Shown here in pieces: positions 47,235 through 53,803 of a stretch of DNA of 64,000 nt. A program made the translations under genes and the position numbers. The notes beneath the pieces are model-generated. The model had not been told where the DNA came from, did not search any database, and saw only the letters and a program-made list of their open reading frames with translations. The stretch comes from Nonomuraea turcica (GTDB lineage: Bacteria; Actinomycetota; Actinomycetes; Streptosporangiales; Streptosporangiaceae), in NCBI RefSeq assembly GCF_030718205.1, contig NZ_JAUZQF010000002.1:558001-622000 (forward strand), read 5' to 3'. Positions within the stretch are counted from its first letter, which is position 1, and every line of letters begins with the position of its first letter.

Positions 47235-47798
47235 TCAGCGGTGTCGCCGGTACTGCAGATATATGATCCCGTTGCTGGAGGCGATGCTGGAGGCCAGGTC
47301 GAGCTGGTAGGACTTGGGGACGCCGTCGAACAGCCGGGTGCCCTCGCCCGCAACATAGGGGAACACGCTCAGCTGGAGCTCGTCGATCAGGTCGAGCCGC
47401 ATGAGCGACCGCCAGAGGCTGACGCCGCCCCAGACCACGATGTGGCCGTCGCCGCCCAGCCTGAGCTTGTCGATCTCTACGGTCGTGTCACCAGCGGCGA
47501 CGGTGGTGTTGGCCCAGTCGGCCGTTTTCAGGGTCCGGGAGAAGACGACCTTGCGCGCGGCGTTCAGGATGTCGGCGAACGGGTGGTCGGTGGAAGTTGT
47601 CATGGCCCCGGCGATGCCCTCGTAAGCGGTGCGGCCCATGACGTGCGCATAGGCGCTCTGGAGAAAGTCGAGGTGCGCCGGGTCATCGGGCTCACGGTTT
47701 TCGGGCAGGCCGAAGCAGAACTTCCAAAACTCGGTGCCTTCGTCGGCGAGAAGGCCGTCGAGGGAGTAGTTGAACACTGTCGCTATCAGCTTCCCCAT
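47235..47798 (-). CDS. RibD C-terminal/dihydrofolate reductase-family protein
   Basis: A 187-residue protein of the DHFR-like RibD_C family: GKLIATVFNYSLDGLLADEG at the start, HVMGRTAYEGIAG in the middle and the pyridine-nucleotide loop VVWGGVSLWRSLMRLDLIDE later. Such stand-alone proteins are common in actinomycetes and are probable NAD(P)H-dependent reductases of unknown substrate. The ATG at 47798 has GGAG eight bases upstream; a TTG at 47804 is less likely. It is not linked functionally to its neighbours. Confidence 0.88.
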   Translation of the reverse strand: MGKLIATVFNYSLDGLLADEGTEFWKFCFGLPENREPDDPAHLDFLQSAYAHVMGRTAYEGIAGAMTTSTDHPFADILNAARKVVFSRTLKTADWANTTVAAGDTTVEIDKLRLGGDGHIVVWGGVSLWRSLMRLDLIDELQLSVFPYVAGEGTRLFDGVPKSYQLDLASSIASSNGIIYLQYRRHR

Positions 47799-48188
47799 GA
47801 TCAAAACTCCGTGGTCTCGGGTCGGCTGGGGACCGTACTTGCTAGAGGACCGTGCGTGTCCCGGGCCGCAGCGCTCGCGTGGCCGCAGCGTCTGTGGCCT
47901 ATCACAAATGCTTTAGACGACACTGCCGCCCGGAAGTCATCGGTGCCCGCTCAGCCCGCCCGCTTCCTCTCCGGCTCTAGGCCTTCAAACCAGGCCGCCC
48001 CTGGGAGTCGGACTTGGCCGTTGACCGATCCGAGGGCACAGCAGGTGTTGTGCGCACAGTCACCAACCGAACACAACACACGATCAGTGGTGGCGCGATA
48101 ACTTCTCGATGAACGAACTCCAACTGAGATCAAACGTCTCTCAGCGGCGCCCATCTGACGGTTCCCCAGGCGCCAACTATCGATCACC
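47799..48188. other. 390-bp stretch without a convincing gene
   Basis: Open frames here lack ribosome sites and homology. The region also has lower G+C patches (around 47890-47930 and 48100-48190), consistent with decayed or intergenic DNA. Confidence 0.5.
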
Positions 48189-49076
48189 TCACCGAGGGTT
48201 GAGGATCTCGGTGATCCGGAGGAAGCCGTCGGTGCCGTGGCCCCGTCCGATGGCGCGGCGCGCCAGGCCTTCGGCCGCACGCATCACGCCCGCCTCGATG
48301 CCATGGGCCTCGGAGGTGTGGACGATATGGGCCATGGACGACACCGCCGAGGTGATCGGGTTGCCCTCACCGGAGAACCTGCCGCTGTCCACGTCCTCCG
48401 CAGCCTGCTCGAAGATCGGCGGAAGGATCGTGCCGATTCCCTTGGCGAACAGCGCCAGTTCCCGCGCGGTGACCCCTTCAGCTCTTGCCACCGCCAGCGC
48501 GTGCGCATACCCCGCCATCGCGGTCCAGAAGATATCGAGCAAGGCGATGTCGTATGCAGCCGCTCGGCCGATGTCCTCACCGAGGTGGGTGTGGGTGCCA
48601 CCCAGGGCGTCCAGCACTGGCCGGTGCTCGCGGTAAAGCCCCTCGGGACCGCTGTGCAGGAATACCCCGGCCGGTGTGCCGATGGTCGTGATCGGCGTCA
48701 TGATCGCACCGTCCAGGTACCCGATGCCGTGCTCGGCCGCCCAGGTCGCGGTGTCTCTGGCCCGGTCCGGGGTGTCGGCGGTCAGGTTCACGACGGTGCG
48801 CCCCTTGAGCGCGTCGGTGACCGCACCGCGCCGCACGATGGCGTCCACCGCGTCATAGTTCACCACGCAGACCACGGTCAACCTGCTTGCGGCGACCGCC
48901 TCTTCGGGCAATCGGGTGCTGACCGCGCCCCGCTCGACCAACTCCCCGTCCTTGCCCGGCGTCCGGTTCCAGACCGTGGTTGGCAGGCCGGCGTCCAGGA
49001 AGGCACTGGCCAGGGCCCGGCCCATCGGCCCCAGGCCGAGCACGGTGACGGCAGACTGTTCAGCGTATGAGGTCAT
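48189..49076 (-). CDS. Imine-reductase-like NAD(P)-dependent oxidoreductase (beta-hydroxyacid dehydrogenase superfamily)
   Basis: A 295-residue protein with the Rossmann motif VTVLGLGPMGRALASAFLDA and WNRTPGK at the NADPH-phosphate site. The interdomain region GRAAAYDIALLDIFWTAMAG matches imine reductases more than 3-hydroxyisobutyrate dehydrogenases, with Asp at the proposed catalytic site. The normal substrate of most such actinomycete enzymes is unknown. It is divergent, by 35 bases, from an HxlR regulator, a common pairing for stress- or quinone-induced reductases. Confidence 0.87.
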   Translation of the reverse strand: MTSYAEQSAVTVLGLGPMGRALASAFLDAGLPTTVWNRTPGKDGELVERGAVSTRLPEEAVAASRLTVVCVVNYDAVDAIVRRGAVTDALKGRTVVNLTADTPDRARDTATWAAEHGIGYLDGAIMTPITTIGTPAGVFLHSGPEGLYREHRPVLDALGGTHTHLGEDIGRAAAYDIALLDIFWTAMAGYAHALAVARAEGVTARELALFAKGIGTILPPIFEQAAEDVDSGRFSGEGNPITSAVSSMAHIVHTSEAHGIEAGVMRAAEGLARRAIGRGHGTDGFLRITEILNPR

Positions 49077-49111
49077 GCCTTAACTCCTCGATAATGAGCA
49101 AACGGTGATGA

Positions 49112-49474
49112 ATGGGGATGAAGATGACGCGCAGCCGTGCCCAGGACCCGAACGTCTGCGGAGTAACCGCCGCGATCGCCGTGATCGACGGCAAGTGGAA
49201 GACGATATTGCTCTGGCTTCTGGAATCCGGTCCGCGCCGCCCCGGTGAGCTACGCCGGCGGCTGCCGGGCCTCACCGAGAAGGTGCTGACTCAGACGCTG
49301 CGGGAGATGGAGGCCGACGGACTGGTCCACCGGGAGGTGCACGATGTACGGCCGCTGAAGACCGTGTACTCCCTGACCTCATTCGGCCATGAGCTCTCCG
49401 AAGCGCTGGCACCGCTTTCCGACTGGGGCCATCGCCGCCTAGAGAAGCTGGCCGCATCGCAACCAGTCTCTTGA
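49112..49474 (+). CDS. HxlR-family transcriptional regulator
   Basis: A 120-residue winged-helix regulator: PNVCGVTAAIAVIDGKWKT, LRRRLPGLTEKVLTQTLREM and LVHREVHDVRPLKTVYSLT. The conserved N-terminal Cys suggests redox or electrophile sensing, as in HypR/QorR relatives. The start is uncertain among closely spaced ATGs at 49112, 49118 and 49124. It is divergent from, and probably controls, the imine-reductase-like gene. Confidence 0.9.
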   Translation: MGMKMTRSRAQDPNVCGVTAAIAVIDGKWKTILLWLLESGPRRPGELRRRLPGLTEKVLTQTLREMEADGLVHREVHDVRPLKTVYSLTSFGHELSEALAPLSDWGHRRLEKLAASQPVS

Positions 49475-49925
49475 GACACCGCCAACCTCCCCATCTCATC
49501 TGGATGTGAGGGCCCTTCGGCCCGCACGACCAAGCTTCAGGCCACCATGGGGCGGCCGACAAGTACCCACAAAAGGGTGGCTACCGCAGGTAGCGCGGAG
49601 TACTGGTGCGGCTACGCCAACTGGCCAACCTGACCCTCGCCAGCGCCGTCCTCACCCAACAGCGGGACACTCCCGCACCCACACCCGACAACGTCATCGC
49701 ACTCCACGCGTCCACCACTTGAGCATTTGAGCCAAAGATCACAGCACCCCATAGTCGAGGATCGGCGGCGCACTCCGCATGCGGCCTTGATCGGTGCCGC
49801 CATGACGACTAGCCTGACCGCCGTACTGCCGGAAGGCGGAGCCGAGGCGATCGCGTCACGCGGGAAGAGCCCGACCACGACGAGCTGCTCGACCACGCCG
49901 CCATGGAGTTTGGGACCGACTGACG
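49475..49925. other. 451-bp stretch with only gene fragments
   Basis: Two plus-strand open tails lack starts: one ends VIALHASTT at about 49722 and one ends LLDHAAMEFGTD at 49924. Both look like truncated C termini, and neither family is recognised. No complete gene is visible. Confidence 0.4.
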
Positions 49926-50243
49926 ATGAGCGCGGAAGAGGACTTCAAGCAGGTCGGCGCCGAGCTGGCCGACCTGGGTGTACGGATCTCCAGGATGATG
50001 GGGAGTCCCGCGCTCAAAGATCAGGCGGGGAAGGTGTTCGCGAGCCTGCAGCGCGACGGCGCGATGGTGTTCCGGCTGGTCAGGGACACCCCCGAACACG
50101 CAGCCGCGCTCCAGCTGGCCGGGGCGTCCCTGTTCGACCCCTCGGGGCAGGGCAGGGCGATGAAGGACTGGGTGGTCGTGCCCCACTCCTCGGCCGAGAA
50201 GTGGACGGATCTGGCCGAGGCCGCCCTCAGTCGCCCACGCTGA
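49926..50243 (+). CDS. Hypothetical protein, 105 residues
   Basis: A small soluble, mainly helical protein (MSAEEDFKQVGAELADLGVR, then DWVVVPHSSAEKWTDLAEAA). The composition and codon use look real, but I cannot name a family. The ribosome site is weak. Its 3' end overlaps the integrase relic on the other strand by 17 bases. The preceding bases encode the tail of another truncated frame, so it may once have been the second gene of a pair. Confidence 0.6.
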   Translation: MSAEEDFKQVGAELADLGVRISRMMGSPALKDQAGKVFASLQRDGAMVFRLVRDTPEHAAALQLAGASLFDPSGQGRAMKDWVVVPHSSAEKWTDLAEAALSRPR

Positions 50244-50575
50244 TCAGTAGCGAGAGTGTGGCGGTGGGTGCCCGCAGCACCCGGCCGCTGAACTGGGTAG
50301 CGCCCAACTGGACCCGCTGCCGGCAGATGTCGGCGGCGGACCCGCTGACGTGCTCACTGGTTTGAAGCCGCTGGTCGGCCTCGACCAGCTCCTCCAGCCG
50401 GTGCAGCCACCGCTCGAAGGCCGGCTCGTCGGGGAAGCCGGAGTCGTACGTGCCGCTGTAGCCGAGGGTCATGGTGACGTGGACGTGGCCATACTGGATC
50501 GCGGCGGCCACCAAGCCGCGCGGCTTGCGCGCGATGAACCAGGCCAGGGTCCTGCGGAAGCTGAGTCGGCGGTGT
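50227..50575 (-). pseudogene. Relic of a tyrosine recombinase/phage integrase (C-terminal part)
   Basis: Immediately after the aldehyde dehydrogenase stop, the minus strand encodes SFRRTLAWFIARKPRGLVAA, then IQYGHVHVTMTLGYSGTYDS. This matches the C-terminal catalytic region of actinomycete tyrosine recombinases, including the active-site His and the nucleophilic Tyr in GYSGTYDSGF. The N-terminal domains and the first catalytic Arg box are absent, and no start codon is available. It indicates an old integration or rearrangement event here. Confidence 0.7.
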
Positions 50576-52072
50576 TCATCGGAGGAAGAAGTTGAGCAAA
50601 GCGTCGGCCCGCTTGCCGAAGGGGGCACGCAGGAGGTTGGTGGTGTTCCAGCGGCCCTGCACGAATATGCCCTTGGGGTGGCTCAGCGTTCGGAAGCCCT
50701 CGATGCCGTGGTATTTGCCCATGCCGCTTTCGCCGACGCCGCCGAACGGAAGATCGTCCTGTCCGACGTGCATGATCGTGCCGTTGATGGTGACGTTGCC
50801 GGACGTCGTGCGGTCGAGCACCTTGCGCCGGTCCGCGTCGTCGTCGCCGAAGTAGTAGAGCGCGAGTGGTCGCGGTCGTGCGTTCACGTAGTCGATGGCG
50901 TCATCGATATCGCCGTAGGAGAAGATCGGCAGGATGGGACCGAAGATCTCCTCGTGGGCGATCTTCATTTCGTCGGTGACGCCGAGCACGACAGTCGGCG
51001 CGAGGGTGTGAGGACGACGGGAGGCGTCGGCGGGCCGGTGTCCCACCTCGATGATCCGCGCCCCGTGGGCACGAGCGTCGTCGATCAGGTCGATCAGGAT
51101 CGAATATTGCTGGTCGTTCACGATCGAGGTGTAGTCCTCGCTCGTCGGGCCGTCGGGGTAGGCGGCCTTCACCAGCCTCTCGTAGCTCTCGATGAAGGTG
51201 TTGACCTCGGATTCGTGCACCAGTGCGTAGTCCGGGGCGATGCAGGTCTGCCCGCCGCTGAGGAGCTTCCCCCAGACGATGGCGGACACGGTGCGGTCCC
51301 GCACGCTGCCCTTGGCGACGATGGTCGGCGACTTGCCACCGAGCTCGAGCGTGACGGGGACGAGGTTCTCGCTCGCCGCCTTCATCACCGCTCGCCCCAC
51401 AGCGGTGCTCCCGGTGAAGATCAGATGATCGAACGGCAGGGAGGAGAACGCGGAACCGTCGCCGCTGACGATGGCGACCTGTTCCTCGGGGAAGAGCTCG
51501 CTGAGCATCGAGGCGAGCACGGCGTTCGTCGCCGGTGTGAACTTCGACGGTTTGAGCATGACGCGGTTTCCCGCGGCGATCGCGGTGACCACCGGCATCA
51601 GCGACAGGTTGACGGGGTAGTTCCACGGCGCGATGACGCCGACCACACCGAGCGGCTGATACTCGATGCGATTGCTGCCGGAACGCATGTGCAGGGCGAT
51701 GTGGCGGCGGGTCGGGCGCATGAATCGACGGAGATTGCGGATCAGGTAGTCAATGCCCTGGACGACGCCCAGGACTTCCATCATCGCCGTCTCGTGGCGT
51801 GAGCGATGGCCGAAGTCGGTGTTGATCGCTTCCTCGAGGGCGCTGCGTCGCGCGAGCATGGCCGCCTTGAACTTCTTCAGATCACTGCGCCGCTTCGTCA
51901 GCGACGGCGCACCGTCGCGAAGATAGGCGGCACGCTGGACGGCGAGGATGTCGCCGAAGCGCTCCCGGTCGGACCGGCCGGCGGACGTGGTGTTCGGTTC
52001 GGACATGGTGCCGGACTCGGGCACGTCGGACATGGTGCCGGACTCGGGCACGTCGGACATGGTGTCTGTCAT
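50576..52072 (-). CDS. Aldehyde dehydrogenase (coniferyl aldehyde dehydrogenase type)
   Basis: A 498-residue ALDH. VTLELGGKSPTIV carries the Glu and SGGQTCIAPDYALV carries Cys277; the C-terminal region LLRAPFGKRADALLNFFL resembles CalB-type coniferyl aldehyde dehydrogenases and class 3 ALDHs. The first 24 residues contain a repeated SDVPESGTM unit not expected in the family. The ATG at 52072 has GGGGGAG seven bases upstream and is the best start, but in-frame ATGs at each repeat and at MSEPN are alternatives. It is transcribed with the upstream SDR and may oxidise lipid or lignin-derived aldehydes. Confidence 0.92.
   Translation of the reverse strand: MTDTMSDVPESGTMSDVPESGTMSEPNTTSAGRSDRERFGDILAVQRAAYLRDGAPSLTKRRSDLKKFKAAMLARRSALEEAINTDFGHRSRHETAMMEVLGVVQGIDYLIRNLRRFMRPTRRHIALHMRSGSNRIEYQPLGVVGVIAPWNYPVNLSLMPVVTAIAAGNRVMLKPSKFTPATNAVLASMLSELFPEEQVAIVSGDGSAFSSLPFDHLIFTGSTAVGRAVMKAASENLVPVTLELGGKSPTIVAKGSVRDRTVSAIVWGKLLSGGQTCIAPDYALVHESEVNTFIESYERLVKAAYPDGPTSEDYTSIVNDQQYSILIDLIDDARAHGARIIEVGHRPADASRRPHTLAPTVVLGVTDEMKIAHEEIFGPILPIFSYGDIDDAIDYVNARPRPLALYYFGDDDADRRKVLDRTTSGNVTINGTIMHVGQDDLPFGGVGESGMGKYHGIEGFRTLSHPKGIFVQGRWNTTNLLRAPFGKRADALLNFFLR
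52008..52061. repeat. Two exact 27-bp tandem repeats inside the ALDH N terminus
   Basis: Units 52008-52034 and 52035-52061 are identical and in frame, each encoding MSDVPESGT on the minus strand. Expansion by replication slippage would add nine residues and a new ATG per unit without breaking the enzyme. Confidence 0.85.
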
Positions 52073-52153
52073 GGGACTGCTCCCCCATCGGTGGTTGATG
52101 TCGGTGGTTACGGAGGCCGGAGCGGCGCCCGGCGGGCCCCGCTCGGTGTGGTG

Positions 52154-52957
52154 TCAGGCGTGGCTCATGGCGCGGCGCTGGATCCACCCCATCGTCCGCA
52201 CGACTTGGCGCCGCGGCAGGAACTTGCTGGCGAGGGCGAGCGGGCGGCCGTTGGTGATCATCGACGGCGGGGCGGAACGACGGTCGAGCGTCTCGAGAGC
52301 CATCCGGACGACATCCTGGGGGGTTGCGCGCTTGGCGCCGTAGTCGGCCGCCTGGCTGCCGGCTGCGTCGAAGAACTCGGTCTGCATCGCACCGGGACAC
52401 ACGGCGAGGACGCGCAGACCGGTGCCCCGGGTCTCCTCCCACAGCGATTCCGTGAAGCTGAGGACGAAGGCCTTGGTCGCGCCGTAGACACTCAGGTAAG
52501 GGGTCGGCTGGAAGCCCAGCAGGCTCGCGACGTTGATCAGGATGCCGGTGCCGGCGGAGGTCAGCGGCTCGATATAGGCGCGGCTGAGGTCGACGAGGGC
52601 GCCGACGTTCAGCGCGATCATGTCCTGGAGGCGCTCCGGATCCTCGTCCGGGAAGGCGTTGTGGGTGCCGAAGCCCGCATTGTTGACCAGTCCCGTGGCG
52701 TGGATGCCGCGGGATTCGAGTTCGGCGCGGAGCGTGCGGCCGGCATCGGGCAGGCCGAGGTCGCGGGCAACGACGGTCACCGTGACGCCGTGGGCGCGGG
52801 TGAGTTCGCCGGCCAGCCTCTCGAGCCGGTCCGCCCGGCGGGCGACGAGCACGAGATCCGAGCCGCGGCGGGCCAGCTGGCGTGCGAACTCCTCGCCGAG
52901 ACCGGAGCTGGCGCCGGTGACGATGGTGGTCTGGTTGCTGTAGTCGATTTTGCTCAT
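52154..52957 (-). CDS. Short-chain dehydrogenase/reductase
   Basis: A 267-residue classical SDR. It has the nucleotide motif TTIVTGASSGLGEEFARQLA, NNAGFG, the Ser of NVASLLGFQP and the catalytic YGATKAF. The C terminus RRQVVRTMGWIQRRAMS is basic and could be membrane-associated, as in DltE/YqjQ-like SDRs. It is divergent from the TetR gene at 53031 and lies 81 bases upstream of the aldehyde dehydrogenase, so an alcohol-to-aldehyde-to-acid pair controlled by TetR is plausible. Confidence 0.92.
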   Translation of the reverse strand: MSKIDYSNQTTIVTGASSGLGEEFARQLARRGSDLVLVARRADRLERLAGELTRAHGVTVTVVARDLGLPDAGRTLRAELESRGIHATGLVNNAGFGTHNAFPDEDPERLQDMIALNVGALVDLSRAYIEPLTSAGTGILINVASLLGFQPTPYLSVYGATKAFVLSFTESLWEETRGTGLRVLAVCPGAMQTEFFDAAGSQAADYGAKRATPQDVVRMALETLDRRSAPPSMITNGRPLALASKFLPRRQVVRTMGWIQRRAMSHA

Positions 52958-52980
52958 GCCATTCACTCTACGCACGACTA

Positions 52981-52993
52981 TGCACTGGGTGCA
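52981..52993. promoter_or_regulatory. Candidate TetR operator
   Basis: TGCAC-TGG-GTGCA is a perfect inverted repeat in the 73-bp gap between the SDR and TetR genes. A related partial copy, GGGTGCATGG, spans the TetR start. The position suits control of both divergent genes. Confidence 0.45.
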
Positions 52994-53030
52994 AGTACCT
53001 GCATGGCATGAATGTCTATACCATGGGTGC

Positions 53031-53618
53031 ATGGCCCAGAAGTCGACACCCATCCGTGAGCAGACCCGCGCCGTGGTCCGCTCGCTGCTCGCCCGCACCG
53101 CTCTCGAGCTGTTCGCCGCCAAGGGCTACGACGACACGACGGTCGAGGAGGTCGCCGCCGCGGCGGGCGTCTCCCGGCGGACCCTGTTCAACTACTTCCG
53201 CAACAAGGAGGACCTCGCGCTCAGCGGCCTGTCCGAACAGGGCGAACTGATCGCCGCACGATTCGCCGAGCGTCCGGCCGATGAGGATCCCTGGGCGTCG
53301 CTGCGCGCGGCGTTCCACGTGATCGAGGAGATCGAGACCACCCCCGAGCACCGGCTCGAGATGACGACGCTCCTGTTCGGGAACGAGTCCCTGCGCGCCG
53401 GACACGCCGAGAAGCAGGCCCGCTGGCAAGATCTGCTCGCACCGCTGATCGAGCCGCGATTGCCCGACTCCGACCATCGCGCCCTCCAGGCACGCGCGAT
53501 CGCGGCCGCGGCGATCACCTGCCTCCAGGCAGCGTCGCAGGAGTGGGTGCACGCGGGCGGACAGGTCGACCTTCTCGGCCTCTACGACACTGCCGTGCGG
53601 GCCATCCGCCGCACCTGA
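53031..53618 (+). CDS. TetR-family transcriptional regulator
   Basis: A 195-residue TetR protein with the N-terminal DNA-binding domain (LELFAAKGYDDTTVEEVAAA, AGVSRRTLFNYFRNKEDLAL) and a helical ligand domain. The ATG at 53031 lies near the gene's own putative operator. It is the likely repressor of the SDR/ALDH pair and responds to an unknown small hydrophobic ligand. Confidence 0.92.
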   Translation: MAQKSTPIREQTRAVVRSLLARTALELFAAKGYDDTTVEEVAAAAGVSRRTLFNYFRNKEDLALSGLSEQGELIAARFAERPADEDPWASLRAAFHVIEEIETTPEHRLEMTTLLFGNESLRAGHAEKQARWQDLLAPLIEPRLPDSDHRALQARAIAAAAITCLQAASQEWVHAGGQVDLLGLYDTAVRAIRRT

Positions 53619-53661
53619 AATCCGCGTGTGATCACACGTCCACGCAGGAGGAGATCGGCCG

Positions 53662-53775
53662 ATGGTTGCCAGTGACCTTGTTCTCATCGCCGGAGCCGGA
53701 GCCAGTGGCGCGGGTCGCACGGTCCTCGGCCGGCTGCGCGCTCAGGACGTGCCGGTGCGCGCGATGGTCCGCCGC
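53662..53775 (+). pseudogene. N-terminal fragment of an NmrA/SDR-type NAD(P)-binding protein
   Basis: A strong ribosome site (GGAGGAG) precedes MVASDLVLIAGAGASGAGRT, then LRAQDVPVRAMVRR, the first beta-alpha-beta unit of an NmrA-like protein. The usual GATGxxG loop is altered to GAGASGAG. Homology ends near 53775, where the frame runs into the 3' end of the opposite-strand gene. The rest of the gene is missing, so this is a truncation scar. Confidence 0.6.
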
Positions 53776-53803
53776 GGTCGAGGCTCGGCGGCCGCGGCTC
53801 GAT

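Noticed and set aside
47951..48280. 109-codon minus-strand frame between the reductase and imine-reductase genes
   Set aside because: It overlaps the 3' end of the imine-reductase gene, lacks a ribosome site and has no homology.
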